Shown here piece by piece: positions 21,341 to 47,203 of a stretch of 64,000 bases of DNA. Position 1 is the first letter of the stretch. The number at the start of each line of letters is the position of its first letter. The DNA lies in the NCBI RefSeq assembly GCF_037038585.1, contig NC_092541.1:257445-321444 (forward strand), in the 5' to 3' direction. The translations under genes were made by a program, and so were the position numbers. The notes beneath the pieces are model-generated. The model ran no database searches. It worked only from the letters and a program-made list of their open reading frames with translations, and was not told where the DNA came from. This DNA comes from Patagioenas fasciata (taxonomy: Eukaryota > Chordata > Aves > Columbiformes > Columbidae).

Positions 21341-24300
21341 TCAGCAGCAGTCGGCGTGGGCTGGGGCAGAGAAGAAATCCTCGGGCAGCTCTCCCAGGAG
21401 CCCGTCCAGGTCATCTGCACAGAGAGGACGAAACGCAGGAGTTTTACTTGTTTATAGAAGAGCAACCAGGTCCACATACCAGGGACACAACGGGACAAGA
21501 CTCCCCGGTGTGACAGGGAAGGGGACGCGCCGCCCTGCCCCAGGGCCCGTTTCCCGCAGGACGCAGTGGGTCCGACTCACCCGTGTCGCAGCCGTCAGCT
21601 CCCGCTGGCTCATCTCGCCCGGGTCCGGGGCTCTGCGGGTGCAGGGAGAAGCCCCCAGGAGACTGCTCTGTGCTGCCCGTCCCTGATTGTCCCCAGGCCC
21701 CAGGGGCAAGGACACCCCCGGGGAGCTGTGCAGGGTGGTCCTGGAGCGGCCCAGCCTGGGCATGGACCTGCAAAACCCAGCAGAGATGAGTTGGGGGCCC
21801 ACAGGAGGATTTATTTGTCCCTCCCAAGCCTCCCCATTCCTCCCCAGTTGCTCTTGGGGGTCCCCACAGTCCCAACCCCCAGCAGTGCCCCGGGGGTCCC
21901 TGTCCCTCCAGGCCAGCAGCGCCGTGTCCCCCTCACCTCCCGCCGCGCTGGCAGCGCCCGCAGGAAGCCGCTCTCGGGCTCCGGGGGGTAGATCCTGAGC
22001 AGGTTGTTGGGGGTGACGTTGAGGTAGTGGTTGCGGTGGGATGGGGAGAAGACACCAACCTGCGGGGACAGAGCGGGGGGTCAGACCCAGAGCCCCCGGT
22101 CCCGTTCCTGCGGGATGGGAGCCTGGCAGCCGCGCCTGCAGCAGGAACAGCCCAGACAGGCTGCCTCTGCCTCCCCTACCTGCTTGAGGAGCAGCACCGA
22201 GCCGGGCCTGAGCTCGCCCTGCCTCTCCTCCAGCAGCAGGCGGTGCACTGTCCCCGGCATCTCTCCTGCAGGCGAGGACAGACCCGTGAGCACAGGAGCC
22301 GTGCCCGGGAGCCCCGAGCCGAGCACGGCCCCGCTCACCTGTCGGGTCCCTGAACACGGCACCGGCATCAACATTGGTCCTGGTCAGCGTCTTGATCATC
22401 ACGGCCATGCTGGGGACCTTGTTCTTCGGGAGCTGCTTCAAGGCCGCCTGCACACGCAGCCCCCTGTCACACCCAGGTCCCCAGGGAAGCCCCGCAGGGC
22501 CGTGGGACATCTGTGGGCAGCCCAGCTCAGCCCCCTCCCCACAGGGGGCGAGGGGAGGGCTGGGAAGCCGAGTCCCCAGCGCTGGTGCCCCCTCACCTTC
22601 CGCAGCACCATGACCACGCTGTAGGTCCTGAGGAAGCAGCCGGGGTCCCTCTCGTCCAGCCCCATCTCCGTCTTCATGGCAAGCCAGGGGCCCTTCCCAA
22701 AATCCTCTTCTGTGGGCGGTGAGGAGCTGGGCAATCCCTGCAGTCCCAGAACAACGCAGTTACCATCACAGAGCCGAGCCAGCGCGTCCCATGGCCCTGG
22801 CACAGCGACGGGGGAGCCCCAGGAACCCCCACCCTTTCCAGCATCACCCTCCGCAAGCCACGGCCTGGGGACCGCTGGGGGTGGTGTCCCGATGCGCTCC
22901 AGCGCAGGCGTTACCTCTGGCCGCCGCTTCGCCGCAGCCCCGTGAGCCGGCGTTTGGGGGGAGCAGACAAGGATCTCCTCCGGGAGCTTCGCACCGTGCT
23001 GCGGGAGAGGAAGAGGCTGGGGCGCCAGGGCAGGTTTTACAGCTCCACCAGCCCTGTCGCCCCGTCCCCCTGCACCCACCTGCTGGGGCAGGATCCCCGC
23101 GGGCCCCGGGAAGCGCCGAGTGTTCCGCTGTGGCAGCAGACGGGGGGCGGCTCCGGGGGCTTTGCTGGCCGCTGTCACCAGCTGCACGAGGTGGTTGGTG
23201 ACCACCGGTGTCTGCAGGCTGCCCGGGGGCGGCCGGGGCGGCTGCCTCGGCAGGGGCTCCACGCAGCTCATCAAGGCCGGGGGAGCCGCGGGGGGCGGCT
23301 GGGGGGGTGGCGGGGGCCGCCGGGGTGGGGGGCAGCTCTGCCGGGGCACCTGCAGCCCCACGGAGGAGCTGCTGGATCCCGGCTGGCACGGAGACGCTTG
23401 GAGAGGCCTCGGGGCTGGGCACCTGGCAGCGGGGACGGAGCCCCAGGAGCTGCCCGGCTTTCCCAGGGGGGTGGGGAGCCCGGGGGGAGCAGAACTGGCC
23501 GTGCTGGGCCGCAGCACCGGCCTGCAAGTGGGAGCTGCCTGTGGGGCGGGCAGGGGGTCCTGCCCGTGCTCCCCCCGCCCGCAGCCAGGGGACACCAGCT
23601 CCTCCCCTACCCGCAGCTTCTTGGGGGCCGCCCGTGCCGGGGGGCTCTCCTGCCCCGTGGGCTTCTCCCACCGCCCGGGGGGCGGCCGGGCAGCACCGGC
23701 CCCCGCTGGCGCCTTGGGCCCCTCCAGCTCCATGCAGGCAGCCAGGAACAGCTCGTTGTCCAGCTCGTCCTGGGGGGCCGCTGCTCCGGCCGGGGGTCCC
23801 CAGCAGCCCCCAGCCTGCTCCCCCTGCCTGGCCAACGGCCGCAGGCCGGGGGTTTTACCGGGGCGGTGAGCGAGCTGGGGTCCCAGCGGGCGGAGGGGCT
23901 GCAGGCCAGGGGGGACCGAGCTGCCAGGTGACAAGCGCCCGGGGACCATGAACTGGTTCTCTGCATCCTCCACGGCAGAGAGGAAATCCTGCGGGAGAGA
24001 AGGCACCGGGCAGCCCCGGACCCCACGCCCCCCGCCCCTGTCCCCAGCCCACCCCGCGGGGCCACCGGCCGGTGACCGGGCCGGCACAGGACCCTGCTCC
24101 AATGGCCCCCACGCACCAGAGCCAGGATCGAGCCCCCCTCTTAATGAGGTAACGCAAATTACGAGTTACCGCCACCGCACCCACCGCCCCGCGGGGCGGC
24201 CCGTGGTGGCCCCATGGCTGCCTCCTCCCGGCCCTCACCTCGTCCGCCAGGTCCCCGTCGGCCCCAAACAGCCTCTGGAGGTGTCCGGCCTGCGGGAGGA

Positions 24301-24510
24301 CAGAGCTGCGGGCGCGGGCCTGGGGGTCCCGCTCCCTCCCCTCGGGATGGGGCATCTCCCCACCCCCTGCAGAGCGGAGGAGCCGCCGAGGGGCCCATGG
24401 CGGAGGCCCTACCCCCCGCGGGGACCCCAACCCTCACCCCATGGGGACCCCCAGCCGGTTCCAGGGAGCCCCAAACAGGCCGGGCCCCCCGGTCCCGGTC
24501 CCGTTACCAT
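21341..24510 (-). CDS. HROB: Homologous recombination OB-fold protein (C17orf53 orthologue)
   Basis: HROB acts in homologous recombination by recruiting the MCM8-MCM9 helicase. Ten coding exons encode about 588 aa (human about 647): 24510-24508, 24289-24239, 23988-23080, 22998-22915, 22737-22597, 22447-22339, 22265-22180, 22059-21937, 21767-21581 and 21414-21341. The first coding exon holds only the ATG before a GTAACG donor; the second encodes AGHLQRLFGADGDLADE. The large exon is proline-rich and ends with conserved blocks TPVVTNHLVQLVTAAS and RRFPGPAGILPQQ. The OB-fold region includes EEDFGKGPWLAMKTEMGLDE, AALKQLPKNKVPSMAVMIKT and VGVFSPSHRNHYLNVTPNNL. The acidic C-terminus contains DDLDGLLGELPEDFF. 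The poly(A) signal is a minus-strand ATTAAA at 21099-21094. The central proline-rich part is poorly conserved. Confidence 0.93.
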
Positions 24511-25533
24511 AGCAGCGCCCGGAGCCTGCAGGCGGAAGTGCGCCCGGCTGGGACGCGAACCCGCGGCCCCGTAGGGGCGGGAACAGGTCCCTTAAGGGCC
24601 CCGCCCCGCCGCTCGCGCGCAGGACGAGGCCCCGCCTCTTAAAGGGGCGGTGGCAGCGGCAGCCCCGCCCCCGCGGTCCGTCTGTCCGGCGCACGGTGCG
24701 CGCGGTGTCCCCGCACGCCCGGCCGGGCCCGCTGCTCCCGCGGCGCCGCGGTGACTCACCGGGCCCGCTGATTCATCCGCCCGCCCCCGCGCCCGCCCGG
24801 CCCTGCGCCCCGGCTGCCGCACACACGCGTGTGCAATTGCACGGGCAGGTGCTGCCCGCGCGGCGGGCACGCGCGTGTGTGTCTCCGTGTGTCTTGTGCA
24901 CACGCCAGTGCACGGGTGCGGGGCCACGGCGGTTGCCTGCGTGTACTCAGCGTGTGCACCTGCACACCAGCCCTGCGCACGTTCACACCTGTCCATTGTG
25001 TGTGCACACATGTGTGCAGCTGCGGATGAGCCCCTGTGCACAGAGCACGCTCGTGTTGTTGCACACACAGGTGCACTCACACGTGACTCCCTGCCAACCT
25101 GTTGCACACACGCATTCACACGCGTGCATTCACGCACTCGCATGCAAGAGCAATCGCACACCAGCTTCTTGCACACACACGTGTGCAGCTGCACGCCAGC
25201 CTGTGGTGCACAATTGTGCTGATGCAGGCCACCCCGTCACAGGCGCTCACACGCGTGCCGTTGCACATTTGCTCACTACACACTCATACTGTGCCGTTGC
25301 ACACCAGCCCGTAGCGCACACTCACACATACGCAGTTGCACACCAGCGCACACGCACTCACACGCACATGCCATTGCCCCCGCCCCGGCCCCTTTAAGGG
25401 CCCCCCCCCCCGACTCGCCCCGCCCCCGGGGAAGGGGCGGGGCGAGGCTATTTTTAGCGCAGGGTTCCGTCACGTGACGGCGAGTGACGTCACCGAATGT
25501 TGTTGTCGGGGCGGGCGGGGCCCCGCTGCAAAG
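24511..25533. promoter_or_regulatory. Divergent HROB/HDAC5 intergenic region
   Basis: This 1-kb gap between two head-to-head genes has three parts. At 24511-24830 is a CpG-rich HROB promoter. At 24830-25380 is a degenerate low-complexity tract of TGCACAC/TTGCAC words. At 25380-25533 is the HDAC5 core promoter. In the last part I see a MEF2-type site CTATTTTTAG (25448-25457), the palindrome GTCACGTGAC (25469-25478) and a CRE palindrome GTGACGTCAC (25484-25493). No gene is seen in the tract. Confidence 0.6.
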
Positions 25534-26435
25534 ATGGAGGGGCGGCGGGGCGCGCGCGGGGCGATGGGGCCGGGACCGGGGCCCGCGCAGGTACCGGGGC
25601 CGGGCGGGGAGGGGAGCGGCGCGGCGGGGGGGGCGCCGCGCACCGCGGGGGGGCTGCAGCGCGGGGGTCGCTGTGCAGTGTCGGGGGTCCCGTGCGAATG
25701 GGGGGTCGTGCACATCGGGGGGGACCCGCGCAAATGGGGGACCCGCGCGACGGGGTTTGCGCGGAGCAGCGCGGGGTCCGCGCGCCAGCGCGACGGCGGC
25801 TCCGCAGCGCGGGCCCTTTGCAGGGGGGGCCCGTTGCACCGCGCCGGGGTCGGGTCTGCCGGTAGCGCCCCCCTGACCCCGCGGGGTCCGTCCCGCCCCT
25901 GCAGAGCTGAGCGTGGCCCCCACGCGTGGCCCGTCCCGACCCCCGTGTCGGGGCGATGCCTCGGGGCGGCTGCAGCATTGTGGGGAGCCGGGTCGGCCCT
26001 GAGTGTGCGTCCCCCCCATGCGGCTGGGTCCGACCCTGCTGAACGAGACCCGCGGGGGGCCCACCCCGTCCCCGTGGGGGGTGGTACCGCGGGAGGGCCT
26101 CGGGGGCTGCGCTTCCCCACCGTTCTCCCCGGGCTTCCCGTTTGTGCCCCCCCCTTTTCCTGCAGAGCCTTGTGTAACGCTGTCCCCCCCGCGTCCCCTC
26201 TGTGTTCTCCACGTCCCCTCTGTCCCCCCACCCGCTTTGCAGGGTCCCCCATTCCCCGGGGCCGCGTCCCGCCAGCGGGTGCTCAGGGACCGGGGGGCGC
26301 GGGGCTGGATCAGGCTGTCGCCTCCGAGCACCCGCGGTTTGGGTCTTGGGGGCTCTCCCGGGGGGCCGGGGGTGCTGACGGGGGCGCTTGGTCCCGCAGG
26401 GCTCCCCGGCGGCGCAGGCACAGCCCCGGCGCTGA
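25534..26435 (+). promoter_or_regulatory. HDAC5: Spliced upstream reading frame in the HDAC5 leader
   Basis: Putative exon 1 ends at 25590 (donor GTACCG) and exon 2 begins at 26400. An ATG at 25534 in good context opens a frame of 19 codons in exon 1 and 11 in exon 2. It stops at 26433-26435, about 50 nt before the HDAC5 ATG at 26486. This could damp HDAC5 translation; the splice pairing is inferred. Confidence 0.4.
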
Positions 26436-26485
26436 CAGCCTCTCCGCACGGCCCCCCCCCGCACCACTGTCACCCGCCGGCCACC

Positions 26486-38107
<11,622 letters not shown>

Positions 38108-39445
38108 GGCTGGTTCCCGAGAGGGGAGGATCACCTGGAAGAGGAAAAACACACACACAGAAATCACTAAAACAAACAGAAAAACTCAAAAAAAACTACG
38201 AAAAAGAAAAAAAAAGACAAAAAGCTGGAATGGAAGAAACTGGGAGGAAAAAAAAAAAAGAGGAAAATATTTTCTTTTTCTATTAAAAAGAGAAGAAAAA
38301 CACACAAAAAAAGGCCCGTCCTGTCCCGGCTCACGCGGTGTTTGCGGTCGTGTCTGTGTGCAGCAGCGCTTCACCGGCCCCCGTCCGTCCGTCCGTCCGC
38401 CCGCCCCTGCCCCCGGCAGCTCCTCTTGGTTTTAGGGGGTTTTCCTTGTTTTCTCCATTTCCCTGTGGCCCCCCCGCCCTGGTGTCCGTCCCGGGGGGCG
38501 ACGGGGACATTTGTGCCTTTGATTCCGTTGTTTTTTTTAATGCCTTAATTTCCCTGTGAGCTTTTGGGTTTCCCCGGTTGTCTCCTCCCCTTGGTGTCCC
38601 CGGCCGGGGGTGACAGGGAGGGACGAGCCCCGTTGCTGTCCCCGTGTCACCGCGGCCGGGGGTGACAGGGAGGGACGAGCCCCGTTGCTGTCCCCGTGTC
38701 ACCGCGGCCGGGGGTGACAGGGAGGGACGAGCCCCGTTGCTGTCCCCATGTCACCGCGGCCGGGGGTGACAGGGAGGGACGAGCCCCGTTACTGTCCCCG
38801 TGTCACCGCGGCCGGGGGTGACGGGTCCTGGCGCCTCCGTTGGGACAAAACTTTGTTCTTAAAGGAGAAAAAAAGGAAAAAGACCAAAAAGCAGAGGAGG
38901 AAGGACTTTGCTGCTGTCAGCGCGCCGGCCGAGGACTCGGGGCCACCGGAGCTCTGAAGGAGGGAACAGGACAGACCCCCAGGTATCGGGATTTCCTACA
39001 GATGGATTATTTAATTGTATTTTTGTAACGGTGGGGGGGGGGGGCGGGGGTTTCAGTTATTCCGGGGTCTGGGGTCCCGGGGTGGGATGGGACGAGGGGG
39101 TGTCCCCTGTCCCTGGGGGGGAGGAGGAAGGGGGGACTCCGGCCCAGCTGTCCCCGGGGGGTCTGTTGGTGGCACCAGCGGCCCGGGACCCTCTCTGTCC
39201 CCTCTCTGTGGTAGGGGGGTCGCGGCCCCTCCCAGGAGGGGGTGACACCTCGTGTAGAACCGACCCCTCCCGGGGCCAGGCCGCCCCCCGCAGCGAAGGT
39301 CGTGCTTCGGGCCGGTGTCCCCGTGTCCCTCCGTGTCCCCCCCTCGGTCTCCGCCCGCTCGCGCTCTTGCCAGGTTTTCAGTTCAGTATTTTGTAAAATG
39401 TCACCGATGTTCGTCCTTGTACAAATAAAACTGTTTCTGGCAATA
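38108..39445 (+). other. HDAC5: HDAC5 3' untranslated region
   Basis: The region starts with an A-rich stretch (38145-38315), has the 52-bp tandem repeat described separately and ends at an AATAAA at 39424-39429. G6PC3 converges from the right with its own signal at 39736-39731, leaving about 300 bp in which I see no gene. Confidence 0.8.
38602..38825. repeat. 52-bp tandem repeat, four copies plus a partial one, in the HDAC5 3' UTR
   Basis: Copies begin at 38602, 38654, 38706 and 38758, with a partial copy at 38810. Each starts GGCCGGGGGTGACAGGGAGG. They differ by only one or two bases, so the expansion is young. Confidence 0.9.
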
Positions 39446-40094
39446 CCCAGCGGCACACGCAGCGTGGGGGGGCGGGGGGCACCGGTGCCTTTGTGTCCCC
39501 TTTGTGTCCCCCTTTCCCATCCCCAGGGCTCCCTGGTTGCCCTACGAGCCTCAGTTTCCCCACCACCCGGTGGGCACGGAGCTGGCCCAGCACGGCCGGG
39601 GGCTGCGACCCCCATCCCCACCACCTCTCGGGAGGCTCCAGCCCCCCCATTGCCCCCAGCTCTGCATGGGGGTCCCTGGCCCGTGCCCCCCCGCGCAGGA
39701 CCAGGGCAGCAGGTTGGTCACATTGGTGCCTTTATTTGGTGAGAAACGGGGCAGCCCCTCCGACCACCACAGTGTGGGGGGGTCCTGGCGTGAGGGGGTC
39801 CCGGCCCCTTCCCCCTCCCTGCGCCAGGGGAAAACTGAACTGGGGGACTGGGGGCGCTGGGGGTGGAGTGGAAGGTGTTGCTGTTTGCCGGTGACCCCGG
39901 GCTGGGCCTGTCCCCATGTGTGTCCCCAGACCTGCTGGGCACGGGGACACCCCAGCCCTGCCCCGTGCCGGGGGGGTCTCGTGGCCCAGGGGGAGCAGCA
40001 GGAGTCAAACAACCGGCCGGGGGACCTGTATGGACGTGGGTGCCACGGGCAGAGCCAGGAGGGGGGCACAGTGAGGACCCCCGGGTGGGGACCC

Positions 40095-41878
40095 CTACTC
40101 GGCGTGTAGGGGGCCCCACAGGCCCCTGGGGAGGCAGAGGATGAGCCGGGGCAGCAGCGATGTCACCAGCCAGGGCACAGCCGCGTACCTGAGGATGCTG
40201 GCGCCGTACCAGAGCACGGTGTCCTCCGGCTGCGGCAGCCGGTGCAGCCCCTGCACGGCCCCCAGCGCCAGCGCAGCCCCCGCCAGCCGCTGCCGGGGGG
40301 CCAGGGGCTGCCCCCGGTGCAGGGGAAGCGCGGCCGCCAGCGCCAGCCCCAGGCTGCTGCCCGCGTCACGGCACACGGAGGCGAAGGGCCGGGTGTCGCG
40401 GCGCAGCCAGGCAGGGCTGGCGCACCATTTGGTGGCCAGAGCGATGGACCTGCGGGCAGGGGGACGGGGGTGAGACCCCTGCCCCGTGGCAGACCCCAGC
40501 CCCCCGGCCCGGCCCTGACTCACCAGTCGATGTCCACGCCGGCAGCCAGCAGCGCGTGGTGCAGCGCCAGCGTGCCCACCAGCAGGGCCAGCGCCACGGC
40601 CAGGAAGAACCAGGCGGGGCGGGATGTGGGGGTCCGGCCCTGCAGCCCCCAGCCCAGGGCGGCCCCTGCAGGGGTGGACGGGGGTGCCAGCGTGGGTGGG
40701 GGCTCCAGGGAGGGGAAGGCACCCAAAAGGCCCCGGGCAGGCGCCCGAGCGCCGCCCCCACCCCGCTCACCTGCCAGGATGCCGCCGAGCACCTGGTGCG
40801 GGAAGTGGGCGAGGACGAAGACGCGCGAGAGCCCGAGGACGATGAGGAGCAGCACGTAGGCGATGAAGGGGCTCAGCCGCAGTGCCAGGCTGGGGGAGAG
40901 CAGAGGGGAAGAGAGCGAAAACCTGCGGTGGGGGGGCTCGGGGGTCTCTGTGGCAGCCGGAGCTGCAGGGCACAGCCGAGCCCTGCAGGAGCTGCCCCGT
41001 GCAGGGGGTTGTGCGCCCACCCACTGCAGCTGCTCCCGCAGGCAGGGCCGTGTCCGCACCCAGACTCACCTCCGGGAGCGCCGGGACGCCAGTGACGTCA
41101 GCAAGGTGACAAGTGGCCAGAGCGCGGCCCCCGTGATCATGCAGTGGCCGGAGGGGCTCCCTGAGGGGATGCGCAGGACATGGGTTGGGGAGCGGGCACC
41201 TGCAGCTCCTCCCGGCGGATCCCGGCGCCAGACGGGGACATGGGTCAAAGCTTTTTGCCGTTACTCACCCGGTCCCGTCTCGCAGGACACGGGGAACTGG
41301 CGCAGCGGGACCTTCTCGGCAAGTCCCGACTCATGGACCCACCAGAACGGGCGCTCCCCGAACAGCCACCTGGTGGGGCAGAAACCGCTGAGACAGCGGG
41401 CGGGCGCTGGGGAGCCGAGGGCCGGCAGCGGGGGCAGGATCCCCCCACTCTCATGACTCTCTTCTGCGCGGCCACCTGGCCGGTGCGTTCCTGCCGCTCG
41501 GGGCACCGGCGGCACCCGCGCCCTCGGGCAGCGCAGCAGCACCCGCCCCGCCGCCCAGCGGACCTGCGGCCGCGCTCCTGCTGCTGTGAAGGTGCTGCCG
41601 CCCAGCCCTGCGGCGTCACCCGGCGTGGCGGGACCCCGAGGCTCCCGGCCGCCCTCTCACCATTTGAGGACCACGTTGAGCCACTCTGAGACCAGCCCGG
41701 TCCACAGCACCGACAGCCCCGCCTCGCGGTCGAGGAAATGGGCGACGGGGAAGCAGACGGTGAAGACGCTCTTGGGGTCGGCCAGGGCGGTCACGGAGAG
41801 CCAGAGCGGCTCCAGCCAGGGCGGCCCGGCCTGCAGCGCCTGGGCCAGGCGCACGCCGGCCACGTGCAGCGCGTCCAT
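40095..41878 (-). CDS. G6PC3: Glucose-6-phosphatase catalytic subunit 3
   Basis: This is the ubiquitous ER-membrane phosphatase of the glucose-6-phosphatase family; in mammals it clears 1,5-anhydroglucitol-6-phosphate and is needed by neutrophils. Six exons encode 341 aa (human 346): 41878-41661, 41369-41269, 41160-41070, 40889-40771, 40665-40524 and 40449-40095. All three active-site motifs are present: [11 protein letters not shown] (phosphate-binding Arg), [14 protein letters not shown] (catalytic His region) and [15 protein letters not shown] (Arg and phospho-accepting His). Many hydrophobic segments fit a nine-span membrane protein. The first ATG of the family frame, [20 protein letters not shown], was chosen. 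The 3' UTR reaches a minus-strand AATAAA at 39736-39731. The gene is divergent from LSM12. Confidence 0.96.
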
Positions 41879-45690
<3,812 letters not shown>

Positions 45691-45897
45691 CACCCGTGTC
45701 TGGCGCTCTGGGGCGGGGCCTCGGCGGGGCGGGGCCGGGCCGGGGCGGGGCCTCCCGCCGAGTGCCGCTTAGGGGCGGGGTTTCCTCAGGGGGCGGGGCG
45801 TGTGGCGGCGCGCAGGGGGCGGGGTTTCGCCTGAGGGCGGAGCCTCCAGACGTGGGCGGAGGCGCTTCCGGCGCGGGGCGGGACTTCCGGCGGGGTG

Positions 45898-47203
45898 ATG
45901 GCGGCGGGCCGGGGCTGGCGGCGGCGGGCGCTGCGGCTGCTGACGGCGGGCGGCGGCGTCCTCCTCACCCGCTTCCCCTTCTGGCACTGCTTCAGCGGGC
46001 TGCTGCTCTGCGCCGAGCGCGCCGACGGCCGGCGGTGCGGCCCGGGGGGGCTGGGCCGGGGCTACTGCGGGGGCCGGTTGTGCGTGCGGTGGCTCTGGGG
46101 TCCTGGGGTCCGTGTGGAGCGGTAGGGCCGGGGGAGGGAGTGCGGAGCTGGGGCGTCACGAAGGGCCGTGGCGGAGTGGGGCTGGGGGGTCACGAAGGGC
46201 CAGGGTGGGGTGGGGCTGGGGGGTCACGAAGGGCGGGGGCTGGGGGGCTCCGGGGTGGGCAGGGCGGGGGGGGCAGGGGGGAGTTGCAGGCAGGGGCTGG
46301 AGCTGCCGCCCCCCCCAGGAAGCCGGACATCCCCGTCCCCTACCTGTACGTGGACATGGGGGTGGCCGTGCTCTGTGCCAGCTTCATGTCCTTCGGGGTC
46401 AAGCGCCGCTGGTTCGCCCTGGGGGCCGCGCTGCAGCTCGCGGTTGCCACCTACGCCGCCCACGTCGGCGGCCACGTCCACTACGGCGAGTGGCTGAAGG
46501 TGAGACCCCCCCGGCTCCCCTGACGCCCACCCCGGGGGGCCCAGGGTGACGCTGCCCCCGGCAGGTGCGGATGTACTCCCGGACCATCGCCATCATCGGC
46601 GGGTTCCTCATCCTGGCCAGCGGCGCGGGCGAGCTGTACCGGCAGAAACCGCGCAGCCGCTCCCTGCAGTCCACGGGACAGGTCTTCCTCGGCATCTACC
46701 TCATCTGCCAGGTACGGGGACACGGGCACTGGGGGGGGACCGGGACACTGGGGGGGCCTGGGACACCGTGGGGGTCCCGCCATCCCAGGGGGGTGACAGC
46801 CGCCTCCTGCTGTGGGCGGGGGCCGGACCCACCGGGGTTCTGTGCGAGGGGAGGCGGCCCGGGCGGGCGCCCCACGCTGCAGCCCCGCGTCCCGCAGGCG
46901 TACTCGCTGCAGCACAGCCGGGAGGACCGCCTGGCCTACCTGGACCACCTGCTGGGCGGGGAGCTGGCGCTGCAGCTGCTGTTCGTGCTGTACGCGCTGC
47001 TGGCGCTCGCCTTCCTGTCCGGCTGCTACGTGCGCGCGGCCGCGCAGGTGCTGGCGGTGCTGCTGCCGCCCGCCATCCTGCTCATCGACGGCAACCTGGG
47101 CTACTGGCACGCCGGCCGCGTCGAGTTCTGGAACCAGATGAAGCTCATCGGCCAGAGCGTCGGCATCTTCGGCGCCGTCGTCATCCTGGCCACTGACGGC
47201 TGA
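45898..47203 (+). CDS. TMEM101: Transmembrane protein 101
   Basis: This is a multi-pass membrane protein of poorly defined function, reported to activate NF-kappa-B on overexpression. Four exons encode 256 aa (human 257): 45898-46034, 46319-46499, 46565-46711 and 46898-47203. The N-terminus MAAGRGWRRRALRLLTAGGG diverges from mammals, but the rest matches: KPDIPVPYLYVDMGVAVLCA, FGVKRRWFALGAALQLA, YGEWLKVRMYSRTIAIIGGF, STGQVFLGIYLIC and RVEFWNQMKLIGQSVGIFGA. Several hydrophobic segments of about 20 residues are present. The upstream 45700-45897 is a CpG-rich promoter with GGGGCGGGGC boxes. Intron 1 has three to four copies of a GGGGTCACGAAGGGC phrase. Confidence 0.96.
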
